Assembly (NCBI RefSeq): GCF_026213295.1
Contig: NC_079427.1
Location: forward strand, 36,486,239 to 36,550,238
DNA length: 64,000 nt
Direction: 5' to 3'
Source of the DNA: Gadus chalcogrammus
Lineage: Eukaryota > Chordata > Actinopteri > Gadiformes > Gadidae
The position numbers and the translations under genes are program-made. Of this stretch, positions 33,621 through 47,212 are shown piece by piece (the stretch's first letter is position 1; every line of letters starts with the position of its first letter). The notes beneath the pieces were generated by a model. It saw nothing but the letters and a program-made list of their open reading frames with translations. It was not told the origin of the DNA and searched no databases.

Positions 33621-36199
33621 ATGGAGTCGTTTACACTATTTAGAGGGCCAAAGAGAGTGAGGATCCGGGAGGATGATCTAACTGTGGAGAAGGTTGGGAG
33701 GATTTTTCAGGTGAATACATTAAACCACGAAGATGATTAGCCATCGTGCAATATTGTGTATGTTGGTTATTGATTTTGTCGTAAAATTGCACTATGCAAG
33801 TTGGGCCATGCGTAGACTACTCAAGGTGAACTGCGCTAGCTAGCTTAGCCTAAGCAAATGTCAGTGAAAGTTCGCCTTACTGTCAAAAAGAATTAGTGCA
33901 CAGTTTCACAGTGCGCAACATCATGTTCTGGTTTGGGAAATGAGTCTGCTTCAGTTCGAGCTGAAATTAACATTTTGCCTTTGCTTGGCTGCTTTGCGTT
34001 ATGTTGTAGATAATGCATCAACACTGACTGTGACACAGGAGAAAGACCGCTATCGAACTCAGGCTATGATGACTTTTCAGCTAGACTAGCTTCTAGCAAC
34101 AAGGGCAAGGACAACTCCTTGCCCTTGGTGGTGTCCCATATCAATTAAATTAAATAAAATCGTAAATTTACAACAAATGCAAAAGCGGATTAGGGGTGCG
34201 TTCGTAAATTCAATCTGACGCTCTGAAAAAATAGAATCGCGCTCTGAGTTTTGAAAAAGACGACGAACGGTTGTTTTGAGTAGAATTAGCACTGTATGAA
34301 GGCTACGCCACTACATTATTTATTTTCCAGAACACAATCCCAATGATACAGGAACAATTACAGTGACGATGAGGAGCACTGTGTGAGCAATAGTTTTAAC
34401 CTAGTGCAAAACAGTATTTGTAAGCAACAGCTTGTGATTTTAACTCAAACGTGCTTTAGCACTAGCAACCTGCCAAGTGCACTCTCCATTCATACACAGC
34501 AGACAGATGAAATTCCGGTATGAATGTCACAACATGAGGGGACTTTTCACATCTTTCCCATGCAATGTCAACGTCTTAATGTGCATATGTTCAGCATCAA
34601 TGTACAAATTACTTCCGGGTGATTCCTGCAACGTCACTTCTAAATACATGTTCTCTGATTCTGTCTCTCCCCAGGTCGCTCCAGATGCCATGTACCTGAC
34701 AGATGATGGCAATGGGGCCATTTTCCCCCTGCCCTCTGGGGAATTCCCCATTGGGTCCATGATGACCATGGGCCACTTTGAGGTGCAGGGGCAGCCAACC
34801 CCAGCTGCACCTCCAACGCCAGGTCCAGCCCCCTTCTCTTTCTCCTCTCCCTCCGCCTCACCTACACCTGTCCCCTTTTCCTTCTCCGGTGGGCCAAGGA
34901 CCTTCCCCCCGAGGGCTTCAGGGCACTTTGGGAAAACCTTTCAAAGGTAGGGTGACAGAAGGATTTTTAAGTGTATGTTTTGAAATGACATGATTTGACT
35001 GCATACATAACATTTCTTTTATGGTCTATGTAGGTCCATCAATGTGGGGGAGGTAGCGGGCAACCGCATTTTGACCAAAAAAACGTTGGTGGTCCGCTTC
35101 TCAGAGGCAGAGGCGAATGTGGAGGCCATCCTTCTAAAGGCGAGGGAGGCCCTGGGCCAGGTGGAGGAGACCTTTGTCCTGACCGACAGTCAGGGCAATG
35201 AAATACAGGACTTCGATGGCACAAGAAGTAAGTTATGAGACTGATAATTGCGCAGTACACATAACAATAGCACTATAAATATTATTTGTAAAGCACATCA
35301 TACACAATGGTCAGTCTATGTCCATGAAAAGGACAAAAGAAAGAAGTTCTGTTTCTGCTAAGATTACAAAAGTAGTAGTCAGTCATCTAAAACATTGTCT
35401 TGTACTTCAGCATCGCAGTTCTGGAGGCAGAACAGCCGAAAGGTTTTCGTGCTGCTGGAGGGTGAATTTGAGGACCTCCAGCAGCAAAGACGGGCCAAAG
35501 TGAGGTATGTAACATCTTGTCACATGTCAGTTCATCCATACAATTGATAGAGTAGAGTACAGTGAAATGTATCAATCCCGAAGGAAATGCAGGTGTCTAG
35601 TAGCATACATGCATACAAATTCATTTACATATATTTCATAATATAATAAGCAGGCAAGTCAGATAAAAGGCGCAGATGGTGGGTGGCGGGATTTGGTAGA
35701 TCAGCAGCCTCAGTAAAAGGAGAAAGGTAGAGATACGGGTGTGAGAGGTAGAGAGTGTAGAATGTTGGTGTATTTTAGAGATAGTTATACTGTCCAGTCA
35801 CCGATGACAATTTCTTCCTGTGTGTCATTTTTTGTGTACTATGTACTGTGTACTATTAAAAAGCTGATAACAAAGGTATGTACGTACATGTTGTCACTCA
35901 TTATTCGTCCATCCATGTCTTTGCAGTCGCAGGGAAGACAACACCCTGCTGGACCGGGCAGAGGAGGTGAAGGTGGCTGCCGAGTCCCTGGAGAATGTGG
36001 CTAACGCCATTAAGAAGCTGTCAGAGGTGGCTACTGCCCACCTGCAAAGACCAAGCTTGCAGCCCGCCAAGGATGCTATGTCCTGCCTGGTTTGCAAAGG
36101 TATGGAAAAACGTTGATGCCACACATGCACATAACTGAGACATGTAGTCTTTTTTCAGAGATGTATAAAGCACTGGAGTGGAGGAGTGGAGTGGAGTAG
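33621..36199 (+). CDS. Uncharacterised six-exon gene
   Basis: I do not recognise the function. Exons at 33621-33710, 34675-34946, 35034-35227, 35411-35504, 35927-36099 and 36159-36199 all have GT..AG introns and join in frame to 287 codons. The N-terminus MESFTLFRGPKRVRI is followed by a block YLTDDGNGAIFPLPSG. Residues ~60-115 are rich in Pro, Ser and Phe. Exon 3 has a second, similar-sounding block (FVLTDSQGNEIQDFDGTR), exon 4 a VFVLLEGEFEDLQ block and exon 5 a helical stretch. Near the end SCLVCK looks like the first Cys pair of a zinc-binding domain, but the last exon gives only a dozen more residues before a stop inside GGAGTGGA repeats. The C-terminal domain is probably lost. I recall related multicopy fish proteins; this is unverified. 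Confidence 0.7.
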
Positions 36200-36553
36200 A
36201 GGTTCATTCATTCTTTATGCATTCATAGATTCAATGACAAAGTTTTTGATTAACATTACAATTGATGCGATTGATGTCTGATGAAAAAACTGAGATTTGT
36301 ACATAGCCATTTGCATGGGTGGACAAAAGGAAACTGCTGAAAGCATTGAGAAACTGACTTTTGGAACTGCATAGGTGACACCAGAATGTTAAACATGAAC
36401 AACAACTTTTGAGAATTTTAATTCTGTTGTGAGAAATGTGCCAAACCAACTTATAAAAGCTGTAAGTACTGAACGGGTGGAGACGGAGCAGGGTGGGTTG
36501 GTTTCACTGGGCAGACGTTTAAAGTTCTTTAGTGTAGCCTACGTCTTGGGTAG

Positions 36554-36640
36554 GTTATATCAGTGGTTCTCAAACTTTTTACCATGAGTACCACCTTAGA
36601 AATGATTTGGCTCTCCAAGTACCACCGGAATTAAAATAAA
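36554..36640. mobile_element. hAT end fragment
   Basis: CAGTGGTTCTCAAACTTTTTACC followed by GAGTACCACC matches the start of a common hAT family. The opposite end was not found nearby, so this is a solitary fragment. Confidence 0.5.
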
Positions 36641-37950
36641 GTGCGTAGGCCTATAACTACATAGAGTTTACACAGAAGGCATTAATATTGATAATACGAT
36701 TTATTATTCACATAACTTTACCTGACTGAAGCAACCAACTGTCTATAACTCATGTATTGTATTTAAACACTTGCAACGGGATAATACTAACAATTGAACA
36801 ACTGCTTCAATAGGGCTACCCAGCAAATGGGGATATCATCTGGCATATAACATACCAGTCAATCTAGTGAGGTTATTAACAAGTATACTGCATTAAAGCA
36901 TTCACAGCACTGAATATTAATTTTAACAACTGCAGTCAACCAATCATGTGAGGTAAATTTTACTGCATCAAAACATTCGAAGAATTGAACATGAATATTT
37001 AAATACTGGAGTCAAACAATCCTGTTATAAGCAATCATGCACAGCAAAGAGAGAAATCATGTGTACTGCGAAAACACTGTAATCAAACTATCATGAGTAA
37101 GAACAAGTGTATCATAGAAAAACAACGTATTCAGTATTAAAAAATACTGCAGTAAGTGCCATAAGGTCAGAATATAAACTATGTTTAGGTTTGAAGGAGA
37201 ATGTACTCAGGCACACATTGAAAATTAGGCCTATCATGCTTAGTGAGAGGGGTACATGTCTGGGTCGATTGAGGTTAGCTTTAGCCTCAGACTTGGTTCA
37301 GTATCCAACCTGCTTCCAGCACACGAGATGAGGGTGGATGGCATCCCCCTTTGGAATTAAAATGATCAAAATCATCCCCCTTCTGAAACAGCCATCCCCC
37401 CTTCCCATCCCCTGTTATTTTATCAATTAATGTGGAAATATTACCGCTATTTCATTATAGCGGTTTCCTTTTTCAATTCGGCGCAAGCAACGTTACTTTT
37501 CCCAGGGACAGATTTGACAGCGATACTTCATTCTCGGGCAGCATGCTATTGCGCAAGCACGCAGGCGTACTTGCGCAATAGTGCCTCCACGAGCTCTCAT
37601 TCCACACCGTACGAAACAGACACTGGTAGCGTGAAGCAGTCTCTGCATCTCAGACATCGCTTCCGCAGGCAACTCTGTCCCCTTTTCTCCCTTTCATTCC
37701 AACCCGTGAGCAACGCTAGTCTCCCTTCTCTTCCAAATGCATTTTTGAAAAAAAAGAATAAGAATCAGTTTCTAAAATCCTTAAATGTGAAGCATGCCTC
37801 CGAATCGTGTGATGCAAATGTTTCACCTGAGCTTAATTTGCAGTTTTCAATCAGCTTTATCGAGACGGAAAAAACAATGACCAATGCTTACGGAATGTTT
37901 CATTTGTTATATGAGCAATTTTTTATTATGTTGTGGTTACAGATTACAGC
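36641..37950. other. No recognised gene
   Basis: AT-rich DNA with frequent AACAATTGAACAACTG-type words. A frame at 37430-37954 on the plus strand has no familiar motif. CATCCCCC recurs at 37340-37405. It lies between the convergent ends of the unknown gene and the integrase gene. Confidence 0.45.
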
Positions 37951-39772
<1,822 letters not shown>

Positions 39773-39928
39773 CTATAGCAGATATTTGAATTAAAAGCAA
39801 AGTATTAATGAATTGTTTGCAAGATTTGTGTGTGTGTGTGTGTGTGTATTTAGTGTCTCATGTTTCATGTTTAGTTACATCAATTATGTACTGTTATGTG
39901 AACCATGCAATCCTATGCGACTTCAGTG

Positions 39929-41343
<1,415 letters not shown>

Positions 41344-42095
41344 TTACATCCCTTTGGAAATTATACAGTCCTTTATAGGCTCCGGTACTTTCTTCAGTAC
41401 AATATGAGAACTGTGATTTCTGGCAAGCCAGTATTCCCATTCTATTACTTTCAGGTATTGTTTCAGAAGTTTTGATGTGCGGTTACCACGATGCCGCCAC
41501 ACATCCACCTTGAAGGTCTGCCATGCACGCTCTAAATGCTGAGAATGGGCTCTGGTTGTCGGATGAACATGAATGAAGTTTATTTTGTGGCATACAGTGA
41601 AATGCTTATGGCCCAACTCTGTTAAAGCCCTGCGGTAGGCTCTCCACTCATCTGTGATGACCTTCCACGAACAATCTTGAGGATAGGTCTTCGACTGTTC
41701 TTTCCCACTAAGATCCCAAAAACCCATTTTTTGGAGCGGCGCCAAGTTGGACCAACCCTGCCACAGTTATGCTGCGAAAGACATTTCACATATCATGTGT
41801 TTATATATTACATTCCATATGTGTGTGTGTGTGCGTGTGTTTTTCTGTACCTTTCTTTTATGTGAGAATTTGCTTTCATCCAGTACAACAAAACGGTGAT
41901 GGCCACGGCCACCAACCCTCATTTGTCCACGATGGCGAAGTTTGTCAACTGCCCGAATGCAGACCTTAGCCAAATGAGGGCACATCATTATTGTCATGTT
42001 TGGATATAACTGAAGCAGTTTCTTCAATCCTGACTTCATTCAGTGGTTTACTTTAAATTAAGTAAGGGAATGAATGCTCTACAACGATGAACTCG

Positions 42096-42287
42096 TCAGT
42101 AGTTGCACATAATATCTGACATGAGGCTATATCTTGTTTGAATGGGGGCATATATTTCACTCCATACCTTTCTCAAGGTGGCAGCCATTCGGCTTAGAGT
42201 TCTGCTGCTTGCTGCAACACCATCATCAGAGCTGCAAACTTGTCGCTTTTCGGCGACAATCGCCGTTTTCTTGGTCAATTTGGTCAT
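42096..42287 (-). other. Possible short exon of unknown gene
   Basis: A minus-strand frame begins MTKLTKKTAIVAEKRQVC and reaches a good donor (AGAAAG/GTATGG, near 42168) after TLRK. It could be a first exon of a gene on this strand. No family was recognised and it may be incidental. Confidence 0.3.
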
Positions 42288-42357
42288 TCACGTGAATCGT
42301 GTAGAACCGGAGAGTTTTGTTTTTGGGGGGGTCCAGAATTGCAAAAAAAAATTGGAT

Positions 42358-42453
42358 TGTTCTTATAATTGACATTTCTCTGGGCCAATCGGAATCTCAG
42401 CACTTGCTTCAGAATCTTTCTTATAATTGACATTTCTCTGGGCCAATCGGAAT
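42358..42453. repeat. Tandem ~37-bp duplication
   Basis: TTCTTATAATTGACATTTCTC with the following GGGCCAATCGGAATCT appears at 42359 and again at 42417. The CCAAT core suggests a duplicated promoter-like segment. Confidence 0.8.
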
Positions 42454-42576
42454 CTTGAAGCACACAGCGCCAACTGAGCTCGCCATTGGATGAGACGGTT
42501 GCCTGGCTACCGCGCATGCGCGCCAAACAACGCAAGAGAGCTTGCGAAACCCTGCGAAACCCTTGTCCAGAGGGGT

Positions 42577-43350
42577 GTTCCACGAACGGAGGTTTAACAA
42601 ACACTGAGTTAACGCTGAACTCTAGGTTGATTTACCCTGTGCCGACTAACCCAGAGTTTTCGGTTCCACAGCAGCGGTTATGCATTAGTTCAATCAACTC
42701 GGGGTTGGTTAACACAGGGTTGTGCGCGTCCACGCCAAACCTAAAAAGACGTGATGTATGGATCATGGAAACCCCGTTCGAAATGGCGAAACGGGCCGCT
42801 TATTTCAATGAAATGGAACTTCAGGTTCTCCTGGAGAGCTATGACGAGGAGAAGGACATTATCACAAGAAAAGGGAACGCTAAAGCCTCTGCAACCCGGA
42901 GAACCAAAGCCTGGCAGCGGATCGCTGACCGCGTAAATGCGTTAGTTACACGTCAAAAGCATGATCCTTAATATTTGAGCCATGAATATATAAATATCCC
43001 AGTTAAGCATTCTTAAAGATCCTACCACATAACCCCTTTCTTCTAAAAAAATATGTACTCCGATGGCTTCCAAGCGGTCAGCGGATCAAGTATAGAAATG
43101 AAGTATAAAAAACATAAAAACTGGTAAGCTTTTGCCACCATCGTATTGGTATAAATTTAAATTAGCCATTTTTTTAAGCCAATCGTGAATAGGCCGACAG
43201 TCGGCAGACTGGATCTGGCCCTCAAATTGTCTTGACCCCGGTGGAGGAGCTGTTAATAAACATAAATTCAGGGCGCCCTGGCATGGAGGTGGTACCTGGA
43301 GGTACCTACCTCCTCAGAGAGTCAGGGGCCATACCCCACTGGTTGAATGT
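42577..43350 (+). mobile_element. Harbinger remnant in a Merlin intron
   Basis: GGGTGTTCCACGAACGGAGG and the GTTAACGCTGAACTC that follows resemble the ends of fish Harbinger elements. It encodes a Myb-like protein of the kind that is the second gene of such elements. The right end and the Harbinger nuclease gene were not found, so it is truncated. Confidence 0.6.
42763..43345 (+). CDS. Harbinger Myb/SANT-like protein, partial
   Basis: The first exon starts METPFEMAKRAAYFNEMELQ and continues to RRTKAWQRIADRVNAL, a trihelix/Myb-SANT DNA-binding domain as found in the accessory protein of PIF/Harbinger elements and in NAIF1/MSANTD proteins. A later exon near 43203-43345 reads VLTPVEELLININSGRP and VVPGGTYLLRESG, matching the conserved segment after the Myb domain in that protein. 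The accessory protein brings the transposase to the element ends. The intron is not precisely defined. It lies between exons of the Merlin gene, on the opposite strand. Confidence 0.7.
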
Positions 43351-44210
43351 AGGTTTTCGTGTTTTCTTGTATTTTAGATTTTTTTTGCCTTCGAAGTAAC
43401 ACATGCAAACCATGTGCTTGCCACAGCGCATACTATTCCAAATGTTTCTTTTTTTGGTAACTGGGTAGAAAACCTAAAAGTGACAATTCATCAACTTCAC
43501 AGAATAATAATTATTTTTTGTCTCTCCAATAATAAGAGACAAAAAAAAAATTGTGATAGTTGTAAATAAAATATTTTTTATAAGCCTTAAGGATGTTTTG
43601 ACATTGATTTTTGATAAAGAGTTTTGTTAAGTCACGCTTAGAGTAGTGTCATTTGTATATTACAATTAAAAAAAAAATCCCCCCGTGACACTGTCACCTT
43701 TTTTCCTCTGAGGAGTTTGCAGGTCTGCATCATCCATTAGGTCTACTTGTCTCATCCTCAGTCCTTGTGAGAACCTAGGCAACCAGCAGGCATAGATCAA
43801 AGTGTTTAGTTTTATTATACATAACAACTCACACACGTTTTTAAAAGCAGTTGCCTATTGCTCTGTATAGTTTATTGAAATCATTAGCGATTCAGTCTTC
43901 CTAGGATAAATCCACAGCAAGGTAGCACACATAGCCTACTATTAGCCTACTACAAACCTGAAGATAAATGGAAGTCAATAAGAAATGTACAAAAGACTAC
44001 ACAGTTGGACATGGTTGTGTTTCCTTAACCTAGTCAATGGTTTAATGGCTGAAGAAATTGGTTTTGGGCTATGGGTAAGCTATCCTTGGTTATACCACAA
44101 CAAATGAAAGTAGGGCTCTAACAAATGGAAATTCCAAACAATTTCCATTTTTCTTTTTTTTTTTTAAAAATCATCAGATGTTGGATATCAGGTTTGATGT
44201 GCATGTCTAT
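43351..44210. other. Intron-like non-coding DNA
   Basis: AT-rich with several A and T runs, within the Merlin intron. A minus-strand stretch near 43690-43780 (LRMRQVDLMDDADLQTPQ) could be a coding remnant but was not assigned. Confidence 0.4.
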
Positions 44211-44946
44211 ACAAACCTGTAGATGAATTCCAGATGATTCGGCAATGATCTGCGTGAATGGTAGAATATGGTCCCCTTACGAACAGACAAAGTCCCTCGA
44301 CAAGAGCGATTCTTGCAATTCCTGCAAGTCGTGGTTTTAAATCAAATAAATGTAAATCAAGAAATAAATGAAAAAAAACAGCAAAATATAAAAATAATAG
44401 GCAATGAGAATAGGCTACTCACCATTGGAATCCATCTTGGCGAGATATTTTCAAAAGTTTCATAGACACTTTGCATTTGTTGCAAATCATAGAGCGCAGC
44501 AAAAGCCCCTTCTTTTGCATCCACAATACCAGTTCTCTTTTGTTGAGCAACGTGTTTTGTGCCCGTAAAATGCGACAAACTTCATTTTTAATTGACATTT
44601 TTCATTGATACCTACACATCAGTTGCAGAAACGTCGAAATATTAAAGTTGTCTACATGAAAGCATAACTTTGACAACGCGCGCTTTTGGACCAATGAAAT
44701 CTGTTCGTCAACCAGTCAAGCAAACGTCGATGGTAATACAGCTTTCAGACCTGAGAGCACGCTCAAGGTAGAAGACGTAGGACTGAGTAGGTAAGAGTTT
44801 ACAGATAGTTGCTTCTGCAGTATTATTATTCGTATTGGCAGTATAGGATTTCGAAATGTTTAACAAGACAATATTAATCAGTTTTTTTTAATTAGTGTAA
44901 GCTTGCCCCTTATAAACTATCTTTGTCAAACTAGCTGGCTCTCATC

Positions 44947-45205
44947 TCATTTTCGTCCGCTTATCCGGGGTCGGGTCGCGGGGGGAGCAGCTCAAGCAGG
45001 GGGCCCCAGACTTCCCTTTCCCGGGCCACATTGACCAACTCTGACGGGGGGATCCCGAGGCGTTCCCAGGCCAGTGTTGAGATATAATCTCTCCACCTAG
45101 TCCTGGGTCTTCCCCGAGGTCTCCTCCCCACTGGACGTGCCTGAAACACCTCCCAAGGAAGGCGCCCAGTGGGCATCCTTACCAGATGCCCGAACCACCT
45201 CAGTT
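44947..45205 (-). mobile_element. LINE ORF2 C-terminal fragment
   Basis: The minus strand reads RLPWEVFQARPVGRRPRGRP, then RTRWRDYISTLAWERLGIPP and LLELLPPRPDPG, a C-terminus very common in fish non-LTR retrotransposons. Only the 3' end is present, preceded on the plus strand by TTTTCGTCCGCTTATCCGGGG. It sits just upstream of the CCDC106-like gene. Confidence 0.75.
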
Positions 45206-45369
45206 AGCTTAGCTGGCTAGCTAACGTATCTATCTAGCTTTCAATTGATTATCCTCAATACAGTAGTCTATCGAATAGGATGGCATCGTGTGATTGACTT
45301 ATCAATATCGAAAATGTGGTAAATACGGAAGGTACATAATAAGGTTCTAGTTGATTCTGTTTGTAGAAA

Positions 45370-47171
45370 ACTAACTTTTTAAATAAAAAGTGTTGTGCTT
45401 CACCGGGTTCGCCAGCTAATATTAACGATGCCGTCCCTGCAGAAATTAGCAAGAAAAGAACACGTGCAGCCACTGGAGTAGCGGGAGCCAGCAACGGCAC
45501 CGCGTTGACCTCCTCACCAACTCGTAAGTTTTACTAAAATAAGTAACATGCTGTGGTTTGACATGAAATAACAGGTTAGCCTGAATCGGCTCTGGCAAAT
45601 AAAACAAAATTAACGGTAGATAAGCTGTTCTTAGGTGTTAGGAAGGTAACCGTCCCCAGCTGTGGACCCTCCCTTTGTGCAGACCATGCACGATTGGAAT
45701 TTGACAAGACAAGGTGTTTTCAGTTCCTCTAAGAGTATTTCACAGCAATTCTGTTTTGCAGATGCACCTGCTCCAACAGCGCTGCATGAGATTGAGATGT
45801 TAAAAGTAAAGCTGGAGGCTGAGAGGGAGAAAGTTAATTTGAAAGAGGAGATGATCGATGTGCTAAAAAAAGACAAGATCTACCTCCAGGGGGAGCTCAC
45901 CAAGAAAGATGCTTACTACCAGGAGCAGCTGGCCAAGAAAGACGCCAACTTCAATGACGAGCTGGCAAGGAAAGATGCCATCCTACTAGATAAAATGAAA
46001 AATAAGAAAATTAGGAAGCAAGCCGGTAAACTCCTACTTACAACATCATTGTGCAGTGGTCAGTTTAATATGATGTAACCTTGGTAATTCCTGCTACTAA
46101 ATATTTCTTGATTGTTTTTCAGAAGTTAAAAATTCCTCAAGCTCATTTGAAAGTACCCAAGACCTCGTGTCTTCCTTGTCCGATTCGTCTGTGGAGGCAC
46201 CCAAAAAAAAAAAAGGAAAGCAAAAGCTTAAAACATTTTGTAAATCAACTCCACTGGAGCAGCAGCTACACTCCGAAGGCCCTTCACACAGCCGTGTTCG
46301 GAGTAAGTAGTGATAAGACCAAGCAAGGTTACTAAAAAGAGAAATTCTGTGTTGTGTAGACAATGATATTACTACACCAGGTAAGGCAGAGGACACTGGG
46401 GTAAGTATCAATATAAAAAAGACAAGAAGGCAACCTGTAACAAATTGTAAGGAAGAGAGAATTCATCATTTTTCAGAGGGAATAAGTGAGGGCAGCTTTG
46501 CTCTTCTTATTTTACCATTCAAAACCATATGAGGCATATGTTTTCACATTAGTTTCAGTAAGAACAGAATGGGTTTGATAGAAATTAATGTTTTTGCATA
46601 AAATGCAATGCGAGGGTGTGCTGTGGCTTTAAATAAGAACAATTTTGGGAAGTGATGGCTTTGCCGTAATTTACAATCAAGTTCTGAATGGTGTTGTGAG
46701 TTACTATTTCAGGTAGATGAACATGTACCTTTTTCTTCTTATGCCTCTTTTTGTTTAGTTCGGAACTCCAAAGGGGTTATTTTAAGATATGTGGCCGCCC
46801 TGGAAGCATTCAGAAGAGGGAAGTCCATGAAGGCAGCATTCGATGCTGTCGGGGTGGACCGAAACACGGTGGCGAGGACTGCTACTGTGGCAGAACTGCA
46901 TCTGGCAGCACCAGAAGTGTTCGAGTCCATCAGCTGGAATGAGCGAGTGGAGTCACTCTCCACCTTTATCGCTAGGTGCCGTTCACTTGTGACACCAGAA
47001 ATTAAAGATAAAATAAGCAAGATGAAAACGGATGGGGACTTGCTCCCGATGGCCGTCCATAAAAATTTCACATCAAAGTCACATCAAAGTTGTCTACAGC
47101 AGGCTTGCTGTTTTTTTTATTTTAAACACCCTTACAATACTATGTTCTGGGCTATGTTCAGCCAGTGCTGA
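45370..47171 (+). CDS. CCDC106-like coiled-coil protein
   Basis: Exons at ~45370-45523, 45652-46025, 46123-46300 and 46759-47171 join in phase with GT..AG introns. Exon 1 gives a basic, Ala/Ser-rich segment (EISKKRTRAATGVAG) without a clear start codon, so an upstream exon may exist. Exon 2 encodes a long coiled coil with LAKKDANFNDELARKDAILL repeats. Exon 3 is Ser-rich then Lys-rich (PKKKKGKQKLK), a likely nuclear localisation signal. Exon 4 has YVAALEAFRRGKSMKAAFDA and VGVDRNTVARTATVAELHLA, the conserved C-terminal block of CCDC106-type proteins, then KTDGDLLPM. CCDC106 in mammals interacts with p53; fish carry several copies as I recall. The frame appears intact. It lies inside the giant element. 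Confidence 0.75.
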
Positions 47172-47212
47172 TTTAAATAAAAGGGTTTTCATCTGTATCC
47201 TGTTGTATTTAC

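Larger units (their letters stand above)
41344..44598 (-). pseudogene. Merlin/IS1595-type transposase, split
   Basis: Minus-strand exons: 44423-44598 begins MSIKNEVCRILRAQ and carries CNKC and the end of a zinc ribbon (DGFQW). 44217-44321 continues in phase with NCKNRSCRGTLSVRKGT. An exon ending at 41851 holds the catalytic block VLDESKFSHKRK. 41344-41771 begins HNCGRVGPTWRRSKKWVFGI, then after a frame change gives VITDEWRAYR (second Asp) and HSQHLERAW (Glu). Zinc ribbon, DES, DEWRAY and the RAHSQHLER block are the signature of the ISXO2/IS1595 fold used by Merlin elements. About 15 residues are missing between ILKIV and VITDEW. The exon joining 44217 to ~42000 is not identified, and a Harbinger element lies in that intron. 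Dead as it stands, but the three catalytic residues remain. Confidence 0.8.
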
